32,032 nucleotides of DNA from Agathobacter ruminis (GTDB lineage: Bacteria > Bacillota > Clostridia > Lachnospirales > Lachnospiraceae), in NCBI RefSeq assembly GCF_002735305.1, contig NZ_PDYG01000037.1, positions 1-32,032 of the forward strand, written 5' to 3'. The position numbers were made by a program, and so were the translations under genes. Every line of letters begins with the position of its first letter. Positions within the stretch are counted from its first letter, which is position 1. This document shows positions 23,218 to 32,032 of the stretch, piece by piece. Under the pieces are notes generated by a model, which was given only the letters and a program-made list of their open reading frames with translations, searched no databases and had not been told where the DNA came from.

Positions 23218-25452
23218 ATGAAAAGTATGAAAAAACGTCTGACCACAATGGTCGTGATTTTGTCACTGTTGTGCACTTTTGGGTTGCAGGATACTTCGAT
23301 TCACGCAGACCAGCAGACCGGTAAGGTTGTGACACAAAAGGCAAATTCAACTGTCAATGTCCGAAAGACTGCCTCATTGGAAGCTGAAATATTATGTGCG
23401 CTATCGACCAATACGGAGGTGACTGTTATGTCATCTACACAGGGAGCGGACGGTTTTGTATGGTACAAAATCCAATGCAAACATCCGCAGACCGGCGTTT
23501 TGGTGACCGGATATATGCGTTCGGATTATGTTGAGATTCAAAAAACAAATAATGAAGATTCCGAGACCGCACTGACCGGGACCGGTACGATTACAGCCAA
23601 TAATGTTTATGTGCGTGAACATGCGGGAACCGACGGCAAAAAGGTGACGGCACTTGACAAGGGTGATGCAGTTGAGATTATCGGCCAGACAAACGTTGCA
23701 GGTGCAGTCTGGTATCATGTCAGGTGCACAAAGGATGGCAAAGGATTTGAAGGATATACGCATGGTGATTATATCCTGATTGATGTTGCCGAGGATGATG
23801 ATAACGGAGATTACAAATCACAATTAAAGAAGGCCGGCTTCCCGGACAGCTATATTCCGTATCTGGTATCTCTGCATGCCAAATATCCGAACTGGAAATT
23901 TGTCGCGGTCAATACCGGTTTGAAGTGGAGTGATGTCATTGCCGGTGAGTGCGCGCGCAATGATTCGAATCTCGTGTCCAAAACAGCGGATGATTCTATG
24001 AAAAGTACCGCAAGCGGTGCTTATAATTGGAAGACGAATACATGGACCCTGTATGACAGTGAGCGCTGGGTAGCGGCGCATCCGGACTATGTGGCTTATT
24101 ATATGGACCCGCGTAATTTTCTGGATGCAACCAATATTTTTCAGTTTGAAGCGCTCAGCTATTCGGATTCACAGACATTGAACGGTGTGAAGAGTATCCT
24201 CAAAGGAACCTTTATGGCTGGTTCCGTTGTGGATGCGGATCGCACAACACTTAATTATGCAAGCACCTTCATGAAAATCGGAAAGGAGTCCGGTGTCAGC
24301 CCGTATCATCTGGCAGCTCGTGTGATTCAGGAGCAGGGTGTTGGCGGAACCAGTGTGATGATTTCCGGGACTTATTCCGGCTATACCGGTTATTATAATT
24401 ATTTTAATATTGGTGCAAGTGGTCAGGGACAGACGGCTGTCATCACAAACGGATTGGCATATGCCAAGAAGCAGGGTTGGAATACGCGTTATAAATCTTT
24501 GCAGGGCGGTGCTGCAACACTGGCAAAGAATTACATTGCACGCGGTCAGGATACCTTATATTTTGAAAAATTCAATGTGATTTATAAAGCTGGTTTATAC
24601 AGCCATCAATATATGCAAAACCTTCTGGCGGCATATAATGAAGGTCGCAAGATGGCAAACGGTTATGCAGATAAGGCGCAGACATTTGTATTCCGAATCC
24701 CGGTTTATCAGAATATGCCTTCGTCTGCTGTGACATTTACCAGCAAAGGAAATCCGAATAATTATTTGAAATCATTATCGGTTTCCGGACAGTCTCTGAC
24801 GCCGGCTTTCAACGGAGATAAGACAAGCTATACGATGGTTGTGCCGAATGCTGTCAGCTCGATTAAGATATCGGCAACGGCCGTGGCTTCGACATCCAAA
24901 GTGTCCGGAACGGGAACCTACAATCTGGATGTGGGAGATAACAAGATTACTGTAAAATGTAAATCACAGAGTGGTGTTACGCGCAGTTATATTATTATGG
25001 TCACCCGACAAAAAGCATCGGATGATGACGGAGACAGCAGTGTCTCTTCTTCGAAATATCGCATTGACAAATATATCACCGGTGTGGCATTGAACACAAA
25101 GGCGTCTACATTCCTGAAAAATATCACTGCAAAGAACTGTACTGTGAAATTACTTGATGCGACAGGTTCGGAGAACAAAGGAACTGTTGGAACCGGAAAC
25201 AAACTGGCCGTCTATGAAAACGGCAAATTGTTGAAAACATACGGCATTGTCATTTACGGCGATGCAAATGGAGATGGCGATATTAATGCACTTGATTTGA
25301 TCAAAATCAATCGTCATATCCTTGGCAAGGCAAGTTTAAGCGGATGTTATCTGACTGCGGCCGATGCCAATAAAAGAGGCGATGGTGTGAATGCGCTTGA
25401 TTTGATTGTGACAAACAATCAGATTCTCGGACGCAAAAACATCGCACAGTAA
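23218..25452 (+). CDS. Secreted glucosaminidase with SH3 repeats, cadherin-like and dockerin domains
   Basis: The 744-aa protein begins with a signal peptide (cleaved near residue 31). Two bacterial SH3 domains follow (about 38-100 and 120-190), then a GH73-like N-acetylglucosaminidase domain (about 205-485) with a likely catalytic E in ARVIQEQGVGG, a cadherin-like beta-sandwich (about 515-605), and a C-terminal type I dockerin pair. The first dockerin loop is canonical (DANGDGDINALD); the second has one extra residue and R at a ligand position (DANKRGDGVNALD). It should cut peptidoglycan glycan strands as an autolysin. Its partner cohesin is not in the window. The next gene follows after 15 bases. 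Confidence 0.88.
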   Translation: MKSMKKRLTTMVVILSLLCTFGLQDTSIHADQQTGKVVTQKANSTVNVRKTASLEAEILCALSTNTEVTVMSSTQGADGFVWYKIQCKHPQTGVLVTGYMRSDYVEIQKTNNEDSETALTGTGTITANNVYVREHAGTDGKKVTALDKGDAVEIIGQTNVAGAVWYHVRCTKDGKGFEGYTHGDYILIDVAEDDDNGDYKSQLKKAGFPDSYIPYLVSLHAKYPNWKFVAVNTGLKWSDVIAGECARNDSNLVSKTADDSMKSTASGAYNWKTNTWTLYDSERWVAAHPDYVAYYMDPRNFLDATNIFQFEALSYSDSQTLNGVKSILKGTFMAGSVVDADRTTLNYASTFMKIGKESGVSPYHLAARVIQEQGVGGTSVMISGTYSGYTGYYNYFNIGASGQGQTAVITNGLAYAKKQGWNTRYKSLQGGAATLAKNYIARGQDTLYFEKFNVIYKAGLYSHQYMQNLLAAYNEGRKMANGYADKAQTFVFRIPVYQNMPSSAVTFTSKGNPNNYLKSLSVSGQSLTPAFNGDKTSYTMVVPNAVSSIKISATAVASTSKVSGTGTYNLDVGDNKITVKCKSQSGVTRSYIIMVTRQKASDDDGDSSVSSSKYRIDKYITGVALNTKASTFLKNITAKNCTVKLLDATGSENKGTVGTGNKLAVYENGKLLKTYGIVIYGDANGDGDINALDLIKINRHILGKASLSGCYLTAADANKRGDGVNALDLIVTNNQILGRKNIAQ

Positions 25453-25467
25453 GGTGGAACATTTATT

Positions 25468-27240
25468 ATGAAAAAATTAACGAGCATACTAATGGCAATT
25501 GCATTGGTTGCGATTACAATCTTTTTGCCTTTGGGAACAGTGGTTCATGCTGCTCCAAAGGTATCCATTTCCGTTTCGAAATCGACCGTTCAGATTGGTG
25601 ATAAAGTGACAGTGACAGTATCCGTACCATCCGGTTATGCGGCATCCGGATATGTCAGTGTGGAAAATAGCAGTGCGGAATGGGATTCTACGCGTGATCA
25701 GAAATTTTCCATCGGAGATGCAGCGGGACAGCCGGCGAGCGCGTCATTCAGCTATCGCGCAAAGGGCGAGGGCAGTGCGACATTTGTGGCACATGTTTCC
25801 GCGATGGGTGATGCAAACGGAGATTCAATCAATGTTGCAGATGCGTCCGCGTCCGTAAAGGTCGAAAATCAGGCAGGTTCGGATGAGGAAGAAAAGAGTG
25901 ATAACAATTATCTGAAGTCTCTGGTGATTTCTCATGGAACTTTATCTCCTTCTTTTTCGAAAAGGACGACAGAATATACTGCAACGGTTCCGAATGCGGT
26001 AACGTCTGTATCGGTGTCTGCAACACCGGATGATTCGACGGCAGATGTGATTTCGGTGGATGGCAATAGCGGATTATCCATCGGCAGAAATACGGTTAAA
26101 ATTGTTGTCAAGGCCGAAAATGGTGAGCGCCGTACCTACACCATTGTGATTACACGAAAAGAAGACGGTGACGAACCGGAACCGGAATCCGAGACAGAGA
26201 GTGAGACTGAAAGTACGCAGGAAGAAGAAAAAGAATTTACTTTTTCCGGACAGAAGCTGTTTTCCGCGGAGGAAATACCGCAGGAAGAATGTCCGGAAGA
26301 TTTTGATCTTTCAACGATTGATATCGGTACGCAAACCTATCCTTGCGCAGAATTTAAGAACGGTGAATTATATCTGTTATATCTAAAATCCGAAGGACAG
26401 GAACAGGGCACCTTCTATATTTATGATCATGAGCAGGATGTAGTCTATTCTTTTGTAAAGATTACTTCAGAGCGAGGATATATCATTGCATTATTGCCAC
26501 AGGTGGATCAGATCCCGAAAGGGTATGGTGAGACAACACTTTCTATAGAAGGAAAAGGTGTTGTGACTGCATATCAGACAGAGGATCTGTTGGAACAGAA
26601 TCCACAGTCACAGAATAATTTTGGACTCCTTGACTGGCTGAAGCCGGAGACGATATATGCAGCTGAGCCAAAAGCCGCAGATTTTTATCTGCTTTACGGA
26701 ATCAGCAACCAGGGAGAAATTGGCTGGTACAATTATGATCAGGTAGAAGGAACTTATCAGCGCATGTCATTTTCGGAGGCGGAATCGCAGACGGAACATG
26801 ATATTTCCTATGAAGAACTTTCTAATGATTATTATAATGTCAAACGAAAATTCGAAGATTATAAAATGAAGGCAATGTTTGTCGCTGCAATTGGAATTGT
26901 AATCCTGCTTGTGCTTGTGATTTCATTGATTGCAGTGGTGGCATCCAATCGTAAAAATCATTTGGACGATTTGGAACTGGATGTGGACGAACTCGAAGAA
27001 AGCGAAATATTAGACGAACCGATTCGGGTGGCGGATGCAGTCCCTGAAGAAAAGCCGGTGTCTGCTGAAAAACAGGTATCTGTAGAAAATCAGGTATCAG
27101 ATTCGACCACGAAGGAAAAATTTGATACGGTTGATTTGAGTGCGTTATCAAATCAGATTGAAGAACAAATTGCAAATCATCTTTCAGATGGAGAAGTCGT
27201 TGGCGATGATGACGATGATTTTACCATTATTGATTTATAA
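25468..27240 (+). CDS. Membrane-anchored surface protein with beta-sandwich domains
   Basis: The 590-aa protein has a signal peptide (about 1-28), an Ig/cohesin-like beta domain (about 32-130), and a cadherin-like beta-sandwich (about 148-230) closely similar in pattern to the one in the preceding glucosaminidase (NNYLKSL ... TSYT/TEYT ... VPNAV). An E/S-rich linker and a mixed domain follow, then a membrane span near 470-490 and an acidic cytoplasmic tail of about 100 residues ending DDDDDFTIIDL. The shared domain suggests that both proteins act together at the cell surface. ClpC follows after 15 bases, so the tail could be a degradation or signalling handle. Function unknown. Confidence 0.75.
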   Translation: MKKLTSILMAIALVAITIFLPLGTVVHAAPKVSISVSKSTVQIGDKVTVTVSVPSGYAASGYVSVENSSAEWDSTRDQKFSIGDAAGQPASASFSYRAKGEGSATFVAHVSAMGDANGDSINVADASASVKVENQAGSDEEEKSDNNYLKSLVISHGTLSPSFSKRTTEYTATVPNAVTSVSVSATPDDSTADVISVDGNSGLSIGRNTVKIVVKAENGERRTYTIVITRKEDGDEPEPESETESETESTQEEEKEFTFSGQKLFSAEEIPQEECPEDFDLSTIDIGTQTYPCAEFKNGELYLLYLKSEGQEQGTFYIYDHEQDVVYSFVKITSERGYIIALLPQVDQIPKGYGETTLSIEGKGVVTAYQTEDLLEQNPQSQNNFGLLDWLKPETIYAAEPKAADFYLLYGISNQGEIGWYNYDQVEGTYQRMSFSEAESQTEHDISYEELSNDYYNVKRKFEDYKMKAMFVAAIGIVILLVLVISLIAVVASNRKNHLDDLELDVDELEESEILDEPIRVADAVPEEKPVSAEKQVSVENQVSDSTTKEKFDTVDLSALSNQIEEQIANHLSDGEVVGDDDDDFTIIDL

Positions 27241-27255
27241 TATGGAGGTTTGAAA

Positions 27256-29712
27256 TTGAAACCATATACAAAGAGTGCAAAAAAAGCCCTGGATTTGGCA
27301 AAGCGTGCTGCCAAAACGCTGGGGGTCAATTATATCGGCAGTGAGCATCTGCTGATCGGACTTGCGAAGGAGCCAAACGGTGTTGCTTCCTATGTATTGA
27401 GCGAAAATCAGGTGACGGTTGAAAAAATCGAAAAAATGATTCGTGAATTTATTGCAGGGGAAGAACCGATTACCATTACGGAACGAGAGGGATATTCTAC
27501 CCGAATGAAAAAGATACTCGAGCGCGCAGACTATTTGGCAGGACAGTATCATTCGGATGAAGTCGGCACAGAACATTTACTGATGGCCCTTTTGACTGAG
27601 TGGTCTTCGGTGGCGGTTCGTGTGCTCAATACCATGAATTTATCCACGAAGATCTTATATATGCAGGCAATGAAAAATATAGGCGAGGATGAGGAAGTGC
27701 ATCGCGAAGAACTGATGGCCTTGGAGGGCGGCAATCCGGATACAGTCGGAAGCGAGTCTGAGACTCCGATGCTCGATCAATATTCGCGCGATTTGACGGA
27801 AATGGCGCGCAAAGGATTGCTTGATCCGGTGGTCGGCCGTGAAAAAGAGACAGAACGCCTTCTGCAGGTACTTTGTCGTCGTGGCAAGAACAATCCGTGT
27901 CTGATTGGAGAACCGGGAGTCGGAAAGACCGCAATCGTTGAGGGAATTGCGCAGAGCATCATCGACGATAATGTTCCGGATCTGATGAAAGGAAAGCGTC
28001 TGGTTTCTCTGGATATGTCAGGGATGGTGGCAAAATCAAAATATCGCGGTGAATTTGAAGAACGCATCAAGGGTGTAATCAATGAGGTGATTGCATCCGG
28101 CAATATCATTCTGTTTATTGATGAGCTTCATACGATTATTGGTGCAGGCGGTGCCGAAGGTGCATTGGATGCTTCTAATATTTTGAAGCCCTCTCTGGCG
28201 CGTGGTGAGATGCAGGTAATCGGTGCGACAACAGTGGAGGAATATCGCAAATACATCGAGAAAGATGCTGCATTGGAGCGACGCTTTCAGCCGATTATGG
28301 TAGAGGAACCGACGGAGGAAGAAAGCCGTGAAATCTTAACCGGTATCAGACCATTGTATGAGAAACATCATGGTGTGACAATTACGGATGAAGCAATTGA
28401 AGCCGCTGTTTCATTGTCTGCACGCTATGTGAACGATCGCTTTCTGCCGGATAAGGCAATCGACCTTGTGGATGAGGCTGCTGCCCGTGTACGGCTGGGA
28501 CTTGTGAAAAAGGACACGCGCGGACATGAATTACAGCTTGAATTAAAGCAAATCAATTTGGAGATTGAAGAGGCATTAAAAGCCGGTGATATTGAAAAAG
28601 CAAAAGAACTTCGCGCACAACAGCATTGTCTGCAGGACGAACAGGAAAAAAGACTTAAGAAAAAAAATCGTTCATCTGCATCCAAGCATGCGATTGTCGG
28701 CGAGGAAGAAATCGCAGGCGTAGTGGCAGGATGGACCAAGATTCCTGTTACCAAATTGACCGAAAAGGAGGGAAGCCGTCTGGCCAAACTCGAAGATACA
28801 TTACACAAACGTGTGATTGGACAGGAAGAAGCAGTGACGGCAGTTTCCAAAGCGGTTCGCCGTGGTCGTGTGGGCTTAAAGGATCCTCGCAGACCAATTG
28901 GGTCATTTCTGTTTCTTGGACCGACCGGTGTCGGCAAAACAGAAGTGTCAAAAGCACTTGCGGAAGCGGTATTTGGAACGGAAGATGCGTTGATTCGTGT
29001 GGACATGTCCGAATATATGGAAAAGCACAGTGTTTCCAAGATGATTGGATCGCCTCCGGGATATGTGGGACATGAAGAAGGTGGACAGTTGAGTGAGAAA
29101 GTGCGTCGCAATCCATTTTCGGTTATTTTGTTTGATGAGATTGAAAAGGCACATCCGGATGTATTTAATATTCTGCTTCAGGTGCTTGACGATGGACGCA
29201 TCACAGATTCGCAGGGACGGACTGTTAATTTTAAGAATACGATTATTATTATGACTTCCAACGCGGGCGCAGGTTCGATTGTGGAACCAAAACGATTGGG
29301 ATTTGCTTCTGTGGAAGATGAAAAGCAGGATCATGAAAAGATGCGCAGCAGCGTGATGGAGGAAGTGCGTCGTATTTTCAAACCGGAATTTTTGAATCGA
29401 ATCGACGAGACCATTGTATTCAGAACCTTAAACAAACAGGATTTAAAGGCGATTGTTTCGATTCTGGAGAAAGATTTAAAGGCACGCTGCAAAGAGCAGC
29501 TTGATATTGACTTTAGCATGAGGGATTCCGCAAAATCTCTTCTGGTCGATCTGGCTTATGATAAGAAATACGGGGCAAGACCGCTCAAACGCAAACTGCA
29601 GGAAGAAGTCGAAAATCCGATGGCAGAAAAAATCATTGCCGGCGAAATCAAGCGTGGTGACAAGGTGGTTATCACATCCAAGAACAAAAAAATTGCTTTG
29701 GAAATTGGCTAG
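27256..29712 (+). CDS. clpC: ATP-dependent Clp protease ATPase subunit ClpC
   Basis: The 818-aa Hsp100 protein has an N-domain of two Clp repeats (1-140), a first AAA+ module (GEPGVGKT near 218, FIDELHT near 285), a UVR-like middle coil (about 410-460) and a second AAA+ module (GPTGVGKTE near 555, [11 protein letters not shown] near 625). It unfolds proteins for ClpP. The start is TTG at 27256 with GGAGG seven bases upstream; the TTG at 27250 is too close to that site. No ctsR, mcsA or mcsB and no GGTCAAA-type operator are visible. It sits in an operon with two surface-protein genes, which is unusual. Confidence 0.94.
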   Translation: MKPYTKSAKKALDLAKRAAKTLGVNYIGSEHLLIGLAKEPNGVASYVLSENQVTVEKIEKMIREFIAGEEPITITEREGYSTRMKKILERADYLAGQYHSDEVGTEHLLMALLTEWSSVAVRVLNTMNLSTKILYMQAMKNIGEDEEVHREELMALEGGNPDTVGSESETPMLDQYSRDLTEMARKGLLDPVVGREKETERLLQVLCRRGKNNPCLIGEPGVGKTAIVEGIAQSIIDDNVPDLMKGKRLVSLDMSGMVAKSKYRGEFEERIKGVINEVIASGNIILFIDELHTIIGAGGAEGALDASNILKPSLARGEMQVIGATTVEEYRKYIEKDAALERRFQPIMVEEPTEEESREILTGIRPLYEKHHGVTITDEAIEAAVSLSARYVNDRFLPDKAIDLVDEAAARVRLGLVKKDTRGHELQLELKQINLEIEEALKAGDIEKAKELRAQQHCLQDEQEKRLKKKNRSSASKHAIVGEEEIAGVVAGWTKIPVTKLTEKEGSRLAKLEDTLHKRVIGQEEAVTAVSKAVRRGRVGLKDPRRPIGSFLFLGPTGVGKTEVSKALAEAVFGTEDALIRVDMSEYMEKHSVSKMIGSPPGYVGHEEGGQLSEKVRRNPFSVILFDEIEKAHPDVFNILLQVLDDGRITDSQGRTVNFKNTIIIMTSNAGAGSIVEPKRLGFASVEDEKQDHEKMRSSVMEEVRRIFKPEFLNRIDETIVFRTLNKQDLKAIVSILEKDLKARCKEQLDIDFSMRDSAKSLLVDLAYDKKYGARPLKRKLQEEVENPMAEKIIAGEIKRGDKVVITSKNKKIALEIG

Positions 29713-29780
29713 TATTCGACATTGGATTATAGTATAATTGTTTAAAGTGCATGGACAAGCACATAATAGGAGGAAAAAAG

Positions 29781-30194
29781 ATGTCTGCAATCAGTGAATT
29801 GATTCGTGTTGAGTCAGATGGAAGCATTAGTTTCGGAGATTATACTTTGGCTGCAAAGGCAAAAAAGGATAATTTCGAATACAAAGGAGATCTTTACAAG
29901 GTAAAGACCTGCAAAGAGATTACCAAGTTGGAGAGCAATGGAAAATTTGTTTATGAATCGGTTCCGGGCACCGCGGTATGTAATTTTTCACAAGATGAGA
30001 ATTCGGTTGCATTTCAGGTAGAAGGACCGGATGATGCACAGATTACCTTGGAATTGGAAGAGGATGCAGAATACGAAATCACCATCAATGATAAGAATGC
30101 AGGAGTTATGAAGACGAACCTAGGTGGAAAGCTTACCATTGGAGTGGAACTTACCGATGCAGATGCTGCAGTTGTAAAAGTCGAAAAGAAATAA
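29781..30194 (+). CDS. Conserved 137-aa beta-rich protein of unknown function
   Basis: The protein starts MSAISELIRVESDGSISFGD and is acidic and beta-rich, without signal peptide or membrane span. From memory, similar short proteins in Lachnospiraceae are sometimes labelled endosialidase; I see no support for that activity at this length. An ideal AGGAGG precedes the ATG. A TATAAT at 29736-29741 offers its own -10 without a clear -35. It lies between clpC and radA and ends in a terminator. Confidence 0.72.
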   Translation: MSAISELIRVESDGSISFGDYTLAAKAKKDNFEYKGDLYKVKTCKEITKLESNGKFVYESVPGTAVCNFSQDENSVAFQVEGPDDAQITLELEEDAEYEITINDKNAGVMKTNLGGKLTIGVELTDADAAVVKVEKK

Positions 30195-30203
30195 GGACTC
30201 TTA

Positions 30204-30237
30204 AATCCCTCGTTCATTCATTGAACGGGGGATTTTT
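30204..30237 (+). terminator. Rho-independent terminator before radA
   Basis: AATCCCTCGTTCA (30204-30216) pairs with TGAACGGGGGATT (30222-30234, one wobble) around a five-base loop, followed by T. The radA ribosome site begins only ten bases later, so the hairpin may also influence radA expression. Confidence 0.85.
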
Positions 30238-30257
30238 TGGATAGAGTAGGAGGATAT

Positions 30258-31679
30258 ATGCCAAAGGCAAAAACAAATATTTTTTTCTGCCAGAATTGCG
30301 GATATGAATCTGCAAAATGGATGGGGCAATGCCCGTCCTGCAAAGAATGGAATACCATGGTCGAAGAAGTGGTAGACAAAAAAAGTATCAGTAAATCCGG
30401 AAAGAGTGTGGACCGCGCCAAAGCAACTCCGCTGCCAATTTCACAAGTACATTCGTCCTCTGAACATCGAATGGAAACCGGAATCAAGGAATTTGATCGC
30501 GTATTGGGCGGTGGAATTGTCAAAGGTTCATTGATATTGCTGGGAGGAGACCCGGGAATCGGAAAATCAACCTTGCTGTTGCAATTGTGCCGAAACCTGT
30601 CAGTCATATTTGCACAGGCTGGGAAAAATGAAAAAGGAGAGTATTCCAACAAAATATTATATGTTTCCGGAGAGGAATCCGCGCAGCAGATTAAGATGCG
30701 TGCCGACCGGATCGGAGGGTTCGAAGACACCCTCGAATTGCTTGCGGAAACCAACCTGTCGTCGATTCGTTCGGTGATAGAGAATCGAAAGCCGGATGTG
30801 ATTGTGATTGATTCCATTCAGACAATGTATCAGGAAGAGGTAAGTTCTGCACCCGGAAGTGTGTCACAGGTGCGCGAAGCAACCGGTATTTTGATGCAGA
30901 TTGCAAAACAGCAGGGCATTACTGTTTTTGTTGTCGGACATGTGACGAAAGATGGTATGGTTGCAGGCCCTCGTATGCTCGAGCATATGGTTGATACAGT
31001 GCTGTATTTTGAAGGGGATAAAAGCGAAACATATCGTATTTTGAGAGGTGTGAAGAATCGATTTGGTTCCACAAATGAAATCGGTGTGTTTGAGATGCGT
31101 GCGGATGGCCTTAGAGAAGTTGAGAATCCATCGGAATATATGCTAAGCGGTAGACCGGAACAATCGTCTGGTTCTGTGGTAACCTGTTCAATAGAAGGAA
31201 CGCGCCCAATCCTATTGGAAATTCAAGCGCTTGTATGTCACAGCTTTTTTAATAATCCGAGACGAACAGCGAATGGCGCGGATTACAATCGCGTCAACCT
31301 GTTGATGGCTGTATTGGAAAAAAGATTGCATTTGACTTTGTCGGACTGCGATGCATATGTCAATATTGCAGGCGGAATGCGAATGACGGAACCGGGAGCG
31401 GATCTGGGTATTGCATTGGCATTGATATCAAGTAAGAAGGATATCATTATCGATGAGTCTGTGATTTGTTTTGGCGAAATAGGGTTGAGTGGAGAAGTGC
31501 GTGGTGTGTCTATGTCGGAACAGCGTGTGACAGAAGCAAAAAAGCTTGGATTTCAAACCTGTATACTTCCACAGGTGAGCAAAGAGATGCTTGAGCGCGA
31601 TGCAAAGGATATTATAAAGGGAATCCGGCTGATTGGTGTACGCTCTGTAGCAGAGGCAATGGAGGCAATCAATCGCTAA
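30258..31679 (+). CDS. radA: DNA repair protein RadA
   Basis: The 473-aa protein has the N-terminal C4 zinc finger (CQNCGYESAKWMGQCPSC), a RecA-like core with Walker A GGDPGIGKST near 95, the RadA-specific KNRFG motif near 265, and a C-terminal Lon-protease-like domain. It is a DnaB-type helicase that promotes branch migration in recombination. AGGAGG precedes the ATG at 30258. No promoter separate from the upstream gene is obvious, so it may rely on read-through. Confidence 0.95.
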   Translation: MPKAKTNIFFCQNCGYESAKWMGQCPSCKEWNTMVEEVVDKKSISKSGKSVDRAKATPLPISQVHSSSEHRMETGIKEFDRVLGGGIVKGSLILLGGDPGIGKSTLLLQLCRNLSVIFAQAGKNEKGEYSNKILYVSGEESAQQIKMRADRIGGFEDTLELLAETNLSSIRSVIENRKPDVIVIDSIQTMYQEEVSSAPGSVSQVREATGILMQIAKQQGITVFVVGHVTKDGMVAGPRMLEHMVDTVLYFEGDKSETYRILRGVKNRFGSTNEIGVFEMRADGLREVENPSEYMLSGRPEQSSGSVVTCSIEGTRPILLEIQALVCHSFFNNPRRTANGADYNRVNLLMAVLEKRLHLTLSDCDAYVNIAGGMRMTEPGADLGIALALISSKKDIIIDESVICFGEIGLSGEVRGVSMSEQRVTEAKKLGFQTCILPQVSKEMLERDAKDIIKGIRLIGVRSVAEAMEAINR

Positions 31680-31779
31680 ATGATTGAATTGTAACTATTA
31701 GTCTGATAATTTGCACAATTCGAACAATTTCGGGGATAAACAACTATTTTCCCACTTTAGAAAAATGTGATATTTTCTG

Positions 31780-31808
31780 TTGACAGATGTTGATTACGAT
31801 GATATTAT
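31780..31808 (+). promoter_or_regulatory. rRNA operon promoter P1
   Basis: TTGACA (31780-31785) and TATTAT (31803-31808) with 17-bp spacing form the first of two tandem strong promoters. The interval 31680-31779 after radA holds no gene. Confidence 0.7.
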
Positions 31809-31927
31809 AACAAAGCTGAATCGCACAGCACTTGATTGTGACTTGAGATGCAGCGAATGAAAATTGTTTGAATTGTGTCCGGCTTGAATGCTTTGAGAAA
31901 CAATTCAAAAATAAATTAAAAAAGTTC

Positions 31928-31956
31928 TTGACAAGCGATTGAGATTTTGATAAGAT
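31928..31956 (+). promoter_or_regulatory. rRNA operon promoter P2 and 16S leader
   Basis: TTGACA (31928-31933) and TAAGAT (31951-31956) with 17-bp spacing follow 120 bases after P1. Downstream, ACATTGAAAACTGAACAGTG (31988-32007) is the kind of leader sequence found before 16S rRNA in Clostridia. The 16S gene itself is not in the window. Confidence 0.75.
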
Positions 31957-32032
31957 ATCAAAGCTGTCGCTGAGACAGACAACAGTACATTGAAAACTGA
32001 ACAGTGAATAACCTTGAAAGATTTGAAAAACT

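Noticed and set aside
25810-25845. Dockerin-like DANGDSINVAD in the 590-aa surface protein
   Set aside because: It is a single loop without the following helix or a partner repeat, embedded in a beta domain; more likely a turn than a dockerin.
28731-29116. Frames of over 110 codons on both strands within clpC
   Set aside because: They are alternative-frame shadows of a well-conserved gene with no start signals.
31988-32032. Start of 16S rRNA
   Set aside because: The sequence is leader-like; the 16S 5' end (AGAGTTTGATC) does not appear before the window ends.

Overview
The window looks like the chromosome of a Gram-positive, low-to-mid GC gut Clostridia, most likely Lachnospiraceae. The evidence is strong AGGAGG ribosome sites, TTG starts, KtrAB, a ClpC / 137-aa protein / RadA gene order, a dockerin-bearing autolysin, and a short dispersed repeat whose translation (GKARGAS.VDLHL) I recall from many Lachnospiraceae proteins. 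No taxonomic search was possible.

Region 1 (1-5.65 kb) is a patchwork of single accessory genes separated by repeats and gene debris: an AAA ATPase of the AAA_14/DUF4143 type behind a promoter covered by four iterated repeats, a broken nitrilase start, two GNAT acetyltransferases, an adenosine deaminase-like protein and a nitrilase-like amidohydrolase.

Region 2 (5.65-17.18 kb) is the most interesting part. The 5' end of a low-molecular-weight protein tyrosine phosphatase gene occurs three times. Two copies are 13-17 codon stubs (5640, 11689) and one is the intact gene (17153). An 18-bp segment over the catalytic loop is identical in the two stubs and differs at two positions in the intact gene. 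These three sites bound two consecutive cassettes. Cassette 1 carries an AlbA_2/Schlafen-type ATP-binding protein, a small protein and a zinc-ribbon membrane protein, and is split by an IS21 element whose istA has a nonsense codon. Cassette 2 is a very AT-rich three-gene operon: a multi-pass membrane protein, a KAP-family P-loop NTPase and a large unrecognised protein ending in a zinc ribbon. After the IS21 is removed, the right ends of both cassettes share the same signals at almost the same distance (176 and 178 bp) from the repeat. No integrase gene is present in either. I read this as serial insertion of integrase-less cassettes at the phosphatase gene, each restoring its start, with cassette 2 carrying a candidate undescribed anti-phage or membrane-surveillance system.

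Region 3 (17.15-32 kb) is core-like chromosome: phosphatase and SGNH hydrolase; a short transcription unit ending in a strong terminator before a Na+/phosphate symporter with a PhoU-like domain; the convergent KtrAB potassium system; a small membrane protein; an operon of a secreted glucosaminidase with dockerin, a membrane-anchored surface protein and ClpC; a 137-aa conserved protein; RadA; and finally tandem strong promoters with a leader typical of an rRNA operon, whose 16S gene should begin just past the window.
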